A stretch of 64,000 bases of DNA, from the NCBI RefSeq assembly GCF_029867415.1, contig NW_026705179.1, positions 744,001 through 808,000 of the forward strand, written 5' to 3'. Within the stretch, counting starts at the first letter, position 1; the number at the start of each line of letters is the position of its first letter. A program made the position numbers and the translations under genes. Of this stretch, positions 33,712 to 45,583 are shown piece by piece. The notes under the pieces were generated by a model. It ran no database searches, was not told the origin of the DNA, and saw only the letters and a list, made by a program, of their open reading frames with translations. This DNA comes from Vicia villosa. Lineage: Eukaryota > Streptophyta > Magnoliopsida > Fabales > Fabaceae.

Positions 33712-36700
33712 TGTCGCACGCTCGCGAAAAAAGAACAACAGAGTCGCCACCAATATATTTATCCCAAAGAGGGAAAGGAATATCAGAAAACCTAAGATGA
33801 ATAAGAACGAGGCCTTTCGACCAGAGATAGGGTACGGGAGTCGGTTACGCAAGGGGAAGGTACTAGCACCCTTCACGCCCATCGTACTCGATGGTATCCA
33901 CCTATGTTTGTTCTATTCTAAGGGTGTATAAATCTAAAGCTTAATTACTAAGGGAATGCATGCAAATGAAAAAAAGGAAACACGGGGAAAATAAGGTTTA
34001 TAAATAGTTGTGCTCGCTTAGGCCCCGCGACCTAATGCCTACGTATCCTTTTCAGGAATCAGAGCGCCGTAGTTCGGCTCACATGTTTTTGTTTGTTTTT
34101 GTGTTTTTTAGTTGAACAGTTACATTCGCACTCCGCTGCTCGAACTCTGGAGTCTTAAGCTGGGAATGGAGCGGAAATAACGTGTCCGGTTAGGAGAAAG
34201 AATGCCCTGAAGGCAAGAGAAAGAATGCCTCAGAGGCAAGAGAGAGAAGAGAGATTTTGAGTGTTTCGAGGAAATCCCTTAAGCAAGGGAAACTCGAGTT
34301 ACTCTTTGGTTTGTGTTTTTTAGAAGTTGGGAACTTACGCCTGAATGGTACCCTTAAGCAAGGGAGATCCAAGCACTCGAACATTCCCTTAAGCAAGGGA
34401 TGTTCAAGCTTCCATTCCCTTTTTAAGAATTTTCACTTTGATTATTAGTGTTTTAAGTATTTTCTTGGTACTTTTTATGGGATTTAATTTGAATAGTTGT
34501 TAGGTGTTTTAAAGTTGAAAAGGAAAAGAAACTAGCCTAAGTATGAAGGGAATTTCTACCTAATGTTATCATGGTTTTTACCTAAGGTTAGGAATAAAAG
34601 AATATGAAAATAAAGATCACAATTAGAAGTCAACAAGTAGGATACATGAAAATAGTACAAGAGCATGAAATAGAACAAGTCAAAATATAGCACAAAAGTG
34701 AATTAAAAGTACTACTATTTTTATATTGATTTTTTTATGAGAGAAATTGAATTACAAGTCAAGTAAAAAGACTAAAAAACAAATAGCCTAAAAACTAATA
34801 TTTTTATTGATTATTTTCTATGTCAAGATTGTGTATTAAAGCCTGAAAAGATAGGAGAAAAAAATAGCATGATATCACCTAAAAGAAAATGGTAAAAGGC
34901 TAAGTAAAATCTAAATCTACTAATTAAAATAAAATGGAATCAGGGGGTGTAAAATTGAATGTATGGTGTACATAGAGATTAGGGCGCAGGGCCCATCTGA
35001 GGGAAGCCCACACAGAATTCATTTTTGTTATTGTCATTCTTCTAACTTAAGAGAACATGGGCCAGAGCGGGGTGAACCTAGCAATGCGGCCCAAGGAACT
35101 AAATGATCCATGATTATTATTCAGATTGAAACCTTGTGCTAAATTAATCCCGGTCCAATAATCTTACTAATACAATGATTAATTCAGTTAATTCTAATCA
35201 TTAGTACTCAGACCTTATACACATTTGATGGATTAATTCAATTAATATTCATAATTTCAATTAAAACAAATTAATAGAAAAGAGGGATTTAGGGTTACTT
35301 GTGACTATTGAGCTCCTCTTCTTCTTCACGAGCAAACGGCGCGTGATAGATGAAGATCCTCCTTCTCCGATCATTGCGACGGCGACGCTCTTATCAAACT
35401 CTTCTCTCCGGTCTCGAGGTCCTTCCCGTTCTCTTTCTCCTTTGCTTGCGAACGGCGCAGGGGGACTTCTCCTTCTTCTCACGAATACGAACGGTGCTGG
35501 TATTCAAACTCTCCTCCAATCGGAGCTTCTCCGACTCGATTCAAGATGTGGTGGCGCTACTGATCGGAGATTGAATGAAGGCGAACGGTGATGAATGGAT
35601 TAAAGCCATGGCCATTTCACGGTGATGTCGGCTTGAGCGACATAAACGCAACAAGCAGAAATTTTCTTCAGGTAATTTAGATTTCGCTTTTCCCGTATCT
35701 TCTGCTTCTTCTACTCTTTTCTTTTTTTTCTGTTTCTCTGTGAGTGTTGTGATTGCTCTGTTGTTCTTGCTGCGAGATTGAGGGAAAGAGTTGAAAATTG
35801 AAGCTTGAAGATTCGATGATTATTGTTGAAGGTTGCTGATGATTGAGGATTCGGTGTTGCCGCGTTGCAGATTGAAGGTTGATTGATGATGATGCTGATG
35901 ATATTGGAGAAGAACCTGTTACCGATAGAGATTGAAGATCTTGTGGTGAGGTCGAAGGAGGCTATGCTTCACCTCTTTCAGAGCTTGATCAATGCTCTGA
36001 AGAGGATGGATCGAGAAGCTTTTTGTGGATTTGGTTATGGAGGAGGTTCAGAGAGAGTGGAAGGAGGAGGAAGATGAGGAATGAGAAGTGATGAAGAAAG
36101 TGAAGAATGGTGGTTGAAGACTATGGAGGGAGGGAATGATGTATGATTGAATGTGTGAAGAGAGTGAAGAGAAGAAGATGGTGTCAAAAAATGGTGGAAG
36201 AGATTCTGATTTATAGAAGTGAGTTTTCTTCTGATTTCTGTTGAATCTCAGTTAAATTCTGTTATAGGATTTGTTAGGGATTGTAACTGATTCTGTTATA
36301 GTTAGTTACCAATTGGTTATGCCACTGTTAGTTGTAGTGAGAAAAAGTTAGTTGCAGGTGGTTGGAATTCTGTTATGTGTTTGTAGGTTGGTTACAAGTT
36401 CAGTTAGAAGCCAGTTTGACAGTTAGTGAGAGGCTATAGGTTTGTCGTATTGACAGTTAGGAATTTAGTTATACTGTATGAAGATTGAATAGGCTTGTAA
36501 CTGAAATCAGTTAGCTTGGTTTGTAACATGTTGCAGTGGGTTTGGTAGAGGTCTTGGTGTTCATGCTTGAGTTGAATAGGATGATGCAAAACTGTATGTG
36601 TATTGATGCAGGATTGGTTGATTGTGAACTGAAATTGATTTTCCTTTTCTTTTGCAGGACTTTGATGAATGTAGAGACTTCAGTTTGAAGATGAAACAGT

Positions 36701-37547
36701 AACAGCAACACCCTCCAGAATATATGTTGATTACAAAAGATTGTGAGTGGATCCGAAGAGAACTTTTGTGTGTTGTATGATGCTTAATCTTGGAATATGG
36801 AGCTGATGTAGATTAGGTTATTTGCAGCGAGTTCTTATGTTAAAATGAAGGGAAAAACGTCCTCTTGGAGTTTCTTAGGAAATCAAAGTAGCTTTTGTAA
36901 ATGCTCTTTTTTTTTATATTGTGTTTATGTACAAGTGGTGTGTGTGATTGAACTTGTAACCTTTTTTTCTTTCTTTTCTAGATGTAACAAAGTCTGATTG
37001 AGATTGTGATGCCTTTGTATGCTATGATTTGTAAAGAGTGATAGTATTCTTCCTTGAATCACAAATTCCATCCGTATGGATCTTGAATGAAGACCTTTGA
37101 ATCAAACTTGTGTTCCATATTAATTTACTCCAAGTTTAATACTCGTGTCCTAATTGAATTTCAAATTCATAATATTCATAATACCTTGTACTTGAAACAA
37201 ACTTGATATGCATAAGACATTGGTTTGATATACCCAAAATAAATGAACTCATTATCGCTTTATTGCACAAACCATGATTCATTTCTTGTACCTTAATCAG
37301 TTATAGGAACCCCTTGAATTGGTGAGAGATAGAATTAGAAAAATAGAGTCGGAGAATGACTCAACATATCTTGTTCCGCATGTGAATAATTATTAAGAGC
37401 CATAAAGGAGTCCTTACACCCAAGATCCTCAATCTCACTTCAAATTATTAACGAATGCGTGATTTTATTGATGACCTAAAAATGCAAATGAATGAGATAT
37501 GTAAGCCAATGAAGAATAATTAGATGGGCAAATTTTGGGGTGCAACA
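33712..37547 (-). mobile_element. LTR-b of the array element (3836 bp)
   Basis: It is near-identical to LTR-a and LTR-c, with intact TG and CA ends. It is flanked on both sides by internal sequence, so it serves as 3' LTR for one unit and 5' LTR for the next. No target duplication surrounds it. Confidence 0.92.
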
Positions 37548-37564
37548 GCTGCCCCTATTTAATC
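37548..37564 (-). promoter_or_regulatory. Polypurine tract preceding LTR-b
   Basis: The minus strand reads gattaaataggggcagc directly before the LTR start TGTTGCACCCC. Confidence 0.8.
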
Positions 37565-37722
37565 ATCTTAAACCTGAAGGTGAGATTGGCGCTAGCCTTT
37601 CGATCATTCAAGGTAGAAGAAGATTAAATATCAAGAGAACCTGAAAATTTGCCTGATGAAGGATGGGATCCACTGGGGAAGAAGTGGTGTCAACTCCACT
37701 GAGGAAGAATGTATTAATTCTG

Positions 37723-38723
37723 GATTGATCAAATTAACTCTGGGTTAGAAATGAAATAAACATCAACTCTGGGTTGAAAAGGAAAAGTGGGTCGACTATG
37801 GGTCGAAAAATAAAGGGAAGTCAACTCGGGGTTGAATAAGAGGTTAACATCAATTCTGGATTGAGAACGGAAATGGAACTCAGTATTAGTGGGACAAGAT
37901 ATAAGTATTAACTCTGGGTTAAAATTGGAAGCAAGGAAATCAACTCTGGGTTGAACAAGAGATTGGATAATGATTATGGGTTGAAAGAGGAAAGGTGAAC
38001 AATTAGGAATAACCGTCAACTCTGGGTTGAGTGGGAAAGACAAAAGATGACCGTCAACTCTGGGTTGAGTGAGAAAAGACAAAAGATAACCGTCAACTCT
38101 GGGTTGAGTGGGAAAGGAAACAATAAGAAATATCCGTCAACTCTGGGTGAGAGGGAAAGGAGAAAAGATAAAGAAATATCCATCAACTCTGGGTGAGAGG
38201 GAAAGGAGAAAAGATAACCGTCAACTCTGGGTTGAGTGGGAAAAGAGAAAAGATAAAGAAATATTCGTCAACTCTGGGTGAGAGGGAAAAGATAATTAAC
38301 TCGGGGTCAAAAAATGAAAGGAAAATCAACTCTGGGTTGAAAAAGAAAAGTAGGTCAATTCTGGGTTGAAGAATAAAGGTAAGTCAACTCGGGGTTGAAT
38401 AAGAGGTAAATTTCAACTCTGGGTTGAGGACGGAAGGGTTGAAAGAGGAAAGATGAACAATTAGGGATGACCGTCAACTCTGGGTTGAGTGGGAAAGAGA
38501 AATCAATTCTGGATTGAACAAGGGACAACCGTCAACTCTGGGTTGAGTGGGAAAAGAAGGAAGATAACCGTCAACTCTGGGTTGAGTGGGAAAAGACAAA
38601 GTATAACCGTCAACTCTGGGTAGAGTGGGAAAAGATAATTAACTCGGGGTTAACGGATGAAAGGAAATCAACTCTGGGTTGAACACCACAACATCAACTC
38701 TAGGTTGAAGAAGGATGAACATG
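37723..38723. repeat. Minisatellite, core tcaactctgggttga, in the second internal region
   Basis: The repeat order and spacer lengths match those at 29690-30690, so the minisatellite was duplicated with the unit rather than expanded independently afterwards. At least one base differs (ctcagggt at about 30192 versus ctctgggt at about 38225). Confidence 0.92.
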
Positions 38724-41700
38724 ATTGACTTTGGGAGATGACACCACAATGGTAACTCTGAGTGATCCAGTGGAATATCAATTGATTGCTTGTAGGGACC
38801 TCATCTGATGAGTAACTTGGCTTATGCTTTACATGCAATGTTTGATTTATTTTATGCACTTCTGGAGATGCAATGCTATGGATTCTACATGTAGTGTACT
38901 GATTGATCAGGGTTTCTGCTTTGTGTGGAATAGATTAGGTGGAGTTCTGACACTCTGCTTGAGAATCAAGGTAGGGTGGATGCCCCTGCTTTATTGATGA
39001 TTGGATCATGTGGGAGAAATGATAATGAAAATGCAATGATATGTATGATTATGAATGGAATGAATGTTTCCAATATATGGATAACGGATAGCATGTGCCC
39101 TTTCGGGAAGGTTGTTGCTTGCATGATAGAATTTGTGAAGGTGAGGTGTGACTCCTCGACATTTGTCTAAATATCTGACACTTGATTGAAGATGAAGAAA
39201 TGAATTATTACTAGCTTGCCCCAGCTTGTATGATCTCTTGAGAAAGAACTTTGATATGCTTGAATCATGGAGATTTGTAATGGTCTGCCCCAGTGTTGAT
39301 CAAGGGATGAATGCCCCAGATTGAAAGGAACTCTTCCACCAGATGGATGCTTCAGGTATTTGCTTTGTGGATGACCAACCTTTGCCTTTGTAAGACTACT
39401 CGGTGGAATTTCAATGTCGAACTTTCCTTGGTATCAAGTACTTACTTTCAAGTTAGAGACAATTCTGTTTTGAAAAAGATAATGAGAATGCGATGCACAT
39501 GTTAGTCTCAAAAGAAAAGTTTTTATTTGTCAAAATGTTGTACTGATACTAACACAAGTGACAAGCAACATTAGGAGTCAGTTTGACATGATTTTACAAT
39601 TTGTATGCTTTCGGAACGAACCCTGCTTCAATTAGGACTTTCGAGGGTTGTAACGTGGTCGGGTTCATGGTTTAAGAAACAAAGGATAAAGGCTCAAGTT
39701 CTACTTAACCCACCCCTTCTTCGTGATGTTCTCCAGTCCTACGTTCAGCTAGTTCAACACGAGTATTCGCCTTTCAGGAAGGATTGTGATGGATGAGGAC
39801 CCTTTATGGCTTTGATGAAGGTGGCAGCCACCCTTTGGTGTTTCCAATGATGGTCACAACAACTTGTCCCTTGGAGGATTTTTATTTTACTTTGCCTTTT
39901 GCTATCCCTAACTTTTGCCTGGACAAAAAGTTTCTTTTGAATTTGGTTTTCGTTATCCAGCGGGATATGCCCTAGTTTTTGCCTAAGTCAATTGCTTCAA
40001 AGTTTTTCTTTTTTTCTTTTGACTTAGCGGGCTATTGTTTCTTTTTTTTTATCATGATTCATTACTTTCTTTTCATTCTTTTTTTTTTGGCTCGTTCGGG
40101 AACAAGTTGTATGACTTTGGTGATTGACTTGATGAAAAGGTTGTGACTGCCTTCTTCTTAGTGAATGGGAGACATCCATTGTGGATTGTGCTCTTCTTTT
40201 TTTGTTGTGAGATCTGAGATATGATTGATCCTCTGATGGAATACCTGAAAGTTGAGCGCTCGGTCGCACTAACTGAAGACTACCCTGCCCCTGGTTAAGA
40301 TTGAGGGTTTTGTATTTTTTGAAAAGAAACTACTACTCCTTAGGCTCAAAGGGATTGACGAGGGTTTCACTCCCTTATAACTCCAGTGTTTGGGAATTGA
40401 AATAATGCCTGTACATCGTCAGCAGGATCTTTGTTCCAAAAGCATATAGTTAGTGATTCATGTGTTTTTTGATTTTCAGCATTCTCCTTTTTTAGTTGCT
40501 TAAGACAAATGAGTTGAATATCAATGAACATAATGACAAAGATGAAATGATTTGAGAAAAACATGTATATTGCATTATTTTTATTTATTCAAACAGAATG
40601 AGTTTCTTACAATGAGAAGTAATTGATAACAACGAAAATAGTACAATTGAAAATACTAGAGAAATCTATACAATGGCAAGCTTGGCCTTATTCTACTGCA
40701 AATGAGATGTTCCCTGACAAACACAAAGTCTTTAGGCTCCATTGGTGAAAGGTGCCCCCTTTAGGGGGCATGGAGTTTTCTGATTGTAGCTTGAACTTAT
40801 TTGTAATTCCCCATGATTCTCCTTCTGTGAGCTCTTGTCAAATATTGGCGTCGAGGAATCGTCTTGTCTGATTTGATGGAGAGGTAGGAGGTAAGAGTCT
40901 TGGTAACCATGGATGCATATGCATGGATGCAAAATATTAATGATGATGCAAATGCAATATAAATCAGGATCAAGGATCAAAGCCTCTTGGATAACAACTT
41001 CTCATGGTCAATAAGATATGGTCGAATCCTCCAGATTCAGAGGTTCGACGTTGCTTTCTGGATAAATAGCTTGTGCATAAGTCAAAGATGGTCAAACCCT
41101 CCAGATTCAGAGGTTCGACGTTGATTCTGATAGATAACTGATGTAGAACTTCAGTATAAGTCAAATGCCTCAGGATCAAAGGTTCGACGCCTTTTATGGA
41201 ATAGCAGAAATCCGGGTATGATGAAGGTCAAGTTTCCTGTCCCATCCCAATCTCACGGGTATGTAGTCTAGACACGGACAAGTGGTCCCTAATGGTCACT
41301 AGGGTCTACAGTTCTCATGGGGTACAAAGTGTTTGAGGCAACAAGCGTGCCAGACACAGTGTTCCATGAAAGAACCTCGCCCAGTTGTGGTACCTCATGT
41401 CAAGCTCGATCATAGCAAGCGCTACGGGAGTCAACATGAGCATCCACGCTAATCCTATGTGTCACTGGCCTGGGTAGTGGGCCTTTTACCTCACAAAAAC
41501 CCCCCACCTGCAAAGACAAACAGAAAAATATGTGGCCCCCACGGGGACCCATAATATAGTCCAGGATGCGAGAAAATAAACATGATATGCAAGCAGTAAA
41601 TAGTCATGATATGCAAGCATAAAATAAAAGAAGTGAAACATAAACAATATAGAAGCACACCCAATAAACAGACAAACAAAGGCTAGGATCGACTCGCTAA

Positions 41701-41726
41701 GAATGGACCAGCACAGGTCTATCACG

Positions 41727-41744
41727 TCCCCAGCAGAGTCGCCA
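41727..41744 (-). promoter_or_regulatory. PBS next to LTR-c
   Basis: The minus strand reads TGGCGACTCTGCTGGGGA, the unmutated form. LTR-c is the outermost 5' LTR of the array. Confidence 0.85.
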
Positions 41745-41746
41745 GC

Positions 41747-44700
41747 TGTCGCACGCTCGCGAAAAAAGAACAACAGAGTCGCCACCAATATATTTATCCC
41801 ATAGAGGGAAAGGAATATCAGAAAACCTAAGATGAATAAGAACGAGGCCTTTCGACCAGAGATAGGGTACGGGAGTCGGTTACGCAAGGGGAAGGTACTA
41901 GCACCCCTCACGCCCATCGTACTCGATGGTATCCACCTATGTTTGTTCTATTCTAAGGGTGTATAAATCTAAAGCTTAATTACTAAGGGAATGCATGCAA
42001 ATGAAAAAAAGGAAACACGGGGAAAATAAGGTTTATAAATAGTTGTGCTCGCTTAGGCCCCGCGACCTAATGCCTACGTATCCTTTTCAGGAATCAGAGC
42101 GCCGTAGTTCGGCTCACATGTTTTTGTTTGTTTTTGTGTTTTTTAGTTGAACAGTTACATTCGCACTCCGCTGCTCGACCTCTGGAGTCTTAAGCTGGGA
42201 ATGGAGCGGAAATAACGTGTCCGGTTAGGAGAAAGAATGCCCTGAAGGCAAGAGAAAGAATGCCTCAGAGGCAAGAGAGAGAAGAGAGATTTTGAGTGTT
42301 TCGAGGAAATCCCTTAAGCAAGGGAAACTCGAGTTACTCTTTGGTTTGTGTTTTTTAGAAGTTGGGAACTTACGCCTGAATGGTACCCTTAAGCAAGGGA
42401 GATCCAAGCACTCGAACATTCCCTTAAGCAAGGGATGTTCAAGCTTCCATTCCCTTTTTAAGAATTTTCACTTTGATTATTAGTGTTTTAAGTATTTTCT
42501 TGGTACTTTTTATGGGATTTAATTTGAATAGTTGTTAGGTGTTTTAAAGTTGAAAAGGAAAAGAAACTAGCCTAAGTATGAAGGGAATTTCTACCTAATG
42601 TTATCATGGTTTCTACCTAAGGTTAGGAATAAAAGAATATGAAAATAAAGATCACAATTAGAAGTCAACAAGTAGGATACATGAAAATAGTACAAGAGCA
42701 TGAAATAGAACAAGTCAAAATATAGCACAAAAGTGAATTAAAAGTACTACTATTTTTATATTGATTTTTTTATGAGAGAAATTGAATTACAAGTCAAGTA
42801 AAAAGACTAAAAAACAAATAGCCTAAAAACTAATATTTTTATTGATTATTTTCTATGTCAAGATTGTGTATTAAAGCCTGAAAAGATAGGAGAAAAAAAT
42901 AGCATGATATCACCTAAAAGAAAATGGTAAAAAGCTAAGTAAAATCTAAATCTACTAATTAAAATAAAATGGAATCAGGGGGTGTAAAATTGAATGTATG
43001 GTGTACATAGAGATTAGGGCGCAGGGCCCATCTGAGGGAAGCCCACACAGAATTCATTTTTGTTATTGTCATTCTTCTAACTTAAGAGAACATGGGCCAT
43101 AGGGGGGTAAACCTAGCAATGCGGCCCAAGGAACTAAATGATCCATGATTATTATTCAGATTGAAACCTTGTGCTAAATTAATCCCGGTCCAATAATCTT
43201 ACTAATACAATGATTAATTCAGTTAATTCTAATCATTAGTACTCAGACCTTATACACATTTGATGGATTAATTCAATTAATATTCATAATTTCAATTAAA
43301 ACAAATTAATAGAAAAGAGGGATTTAGGGTTACTTGTGACTATTGAGCTCCTCTTCTTCTTCACGAGCAAACGGCGCGTGATAGATGAAGATCCTCCTTC
43401 TCCGATCATTGCGACGGCGACGCTCTTATCAAACTCTTCTCTCCGGTCTCGAGGTCCTTCCCGTTCTCTTTCTCCTTTGCTTGCGAACGGCGCAGGGGGA
43501 CTTCTCCTTCTTCTCACGAATACGAACGGTGCCGGTATTCAAACTCTCCTCCAATCGGAGCTTCTCCGACTCGATTCAAGATGTGGTGGCGCTACTGAGC
43601 GGAGATTGAATGAAGGCGAACGGTGATGAATGGATTAAAGCCATGGCCATTTCACGGTGATGTCGGCTTGAGCGACATAAACGCAACAAGCAGAAATTTT
43701 CTTCAAGTAATTTAGATTTCGCTTTTCCCGTATCTTCTGCTTCTTCTACTCTTTTCTTTTTTTTCTGTTTCTCTGTGAGTGTTGTGATTGCTCTGTTGTT
43801 CTTGCTGCGAGATTGAGGGAAAGAGTTGAAAATTGAAGCTTGAAGATTCGATGATTATTGTTGAAGGTTGCTGATGATTGAGGATTCGGTGTTGCCGCGT
43901 TGCAGATTGAAGGTTGATTGATGATGATGCTGATGATATTGGAGAAGAACCTGTTACCGATAGAGATTGAAGATCTTGTGGTGAGGTCGAAGGAGGCTAT
44001 GCTTCACCTCTTTCAGAGCTTGATCAATGCTCTGAAGAGGATGGATCGAGAAGCTTTTTGTGGATTTGGTTATGGAGGAGGTTCAGAGAGAGTGGAAGGA
44101 GGAGGAAGATGAGGAATGAGAAGTGATGAAGAAAGTGAAGAATGGTGGTTGAAGACTATGGAGGGAGGGAATGATGTATGATTGAATGTGTGAAGAGAGT
44201 GAAGAGAAGAAGATGGTGTCAAAAAATGGTGGAAGAGATTCTGATTTATAGAAGTGAGTTTTCTTCTGATTTCTGTTGAATCTCAGTTAAATTCTGTTAT
44301 AGGATTTGTTAGGGATTGTAACTGATTCTGTTATAGTTAGTTACCAATTGGTTATGCCACTGTTAGTTGTAGTGAGAAAAAGTTAGTTGCAGGTGGTTGG
44401 AATTCTGTTATGTGTTTGTAGGTTGGTTACAAGTTCAGTTAGAAGCCAGTTTGACAGTTAGTGAGAGGCTATAGGTTTGTCGTATTGACAGTTAGGAATT
44501 TAGTTATACTGTATGAAGATTGAATAGGCTTGTAACTGAAATCAGTTAGCTTGGTTTGTAACATGTTGCAGTGGGTTTGGTAGAGGTCTTGGTGTTCATG
44601 CTTGAGTTGAATAGGATGATGCAAAACTGTATGTGTATTGATGCAGGATTGGTTGATTGTGAACTGAAATTGATTTTCCTTTTCTTTTGCAGGACTTTGA

Positions 44701-45583
44701 TGAATGTAGAGACTTCAGTTTGAAGATGAAACAGTAACAGCAACACCCTCCAGAATATATGTTGATTACAAAAGATTGTGAGTGGATCCGAAGAGAACTT
44801 TTGTGTGTTGTATGATGCTTAATCTTGGAATATGGAGCTGATGTAGATTAGGTTATTTGCAGCGAGTTCTTATGTTAAAATGAAGGGAAAAACGTCCTCT
44901 TGGAGTTTCTTAGGAAATCAAAGTAGCTTTTGTAAATGCTCTTTTTTTTTTATATTGTGTTTATGTACAAGTGGTGTGTGTGATTGAACTTGTAACCTTT
45001 TTTTCTTTCTTTTCTAGATGTAACAAAGTCTGATTGAGATTGTGATGCCTTTGTATGCTATGATTTGTAAAGAGTGATAGTATTCTTCCTTGAATCACAA
45101 ATTCCATCCGTATGGATCTTGAATGAAGACCTTTGAATCAAACTTGTGTTCCATATTAATTTACTCCAAGTTTAATACTCGTGTCCTAATTGAATTTCAA
45201 ATTCATAATATTCATAATACCTTGTACTTGAAACAAACTTGATATGCATAAGACATTGGTTTGATATACCCAAAATAAATGAACTCATTATCGCTTTATT
45301 GCACAAACCATGATTCATTTCTTGTACCTTAATCAGTTATAGGAACCCCTTGAATTGGTGAGAGATAGAATTAGAAAAATAGAGTCGGAGAATGACTCAA
45401 CATATCTTGTTCCGCATGTGAATAATTATTAAGAGCCATAAAGGAGTCCTTACACCCAAGATCCTCAATCTCACTTCAAATTATTAACGAATGCGTGATT
45501 TTATTGATGACCTAAAAATGCAAATGAATGAGATATGTAAGCCAATGAAGAATAATTAGATGGGCAAATTTTGGGGTGCAACA
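41747..45583 (-). mobile_element. LTR-c of the array element (outermost 5' LTR, 3837 bp)
   Basis: It ends GGTGCAACA at 45583, exactly where host Ogre LTR sequence resumes (aacatgtttgg, matching 7176 onward). This end is therefore an intact integration junction, unlike the other end of the array. Confidence 0.93.
44243..44251 (-). promoter_or_regulatory. Candidate TATA box of the array element's LTR
   Basis: The minus strand reads TTCTATAAATCAG, about 1.33 kb into LTR-c. Copies lie at the same offset in LTR-a and LTR-b. The call is by motif only. Confidence 0.4.

Larger units (their letters stand above)
37548..41746 (-). mobile_element. Internal region between LTR-b and LTR-c (4.2 kb), non-coding
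   Basis: It has the same content as the first internal region, with scattered substitutions and a few homopolymer length changes (for example near 40044 and 40080) that account for the 2-bp longer period. No coding frame is supported. Confidence 0.88.
24466..45583 (-). mobile_element. Nested tandem array of a non-coding Ogre derivative: LTR-int-LTR-int-LTR-partial int
   Basis: Three near-identical units recur with offsets of 8033 bp (24466 to 32499) and 8035 bp (32499 to 40534). In element sense the array runs LTR-c (41747-45583), internal, LTR-b (33712-37547), internal, LTR-a (25679-29514), and then 1.2 kb of a third internal region cut off at 24466. Each internal region has its own PBS and PPT. 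By eye the units differ at roughly 30 positions per 8 kb, with private differences, so they are separate copies. No gag or pol frame exists. The array replaces about 204 bp of the host Ogre LTR and has no target duplication, consistent with a deletion that removed its far end. Confidence 0.92.

Noticed and set aside
24466..45583. Assembly duplication as the explanation of the three units
   Set aside because: Units carry private substitutions and small indels (periods 8033 versus 8035, the PBS variant beside LTR-a), so they are not exact copies. Read-level confirmation is still the decisive test.
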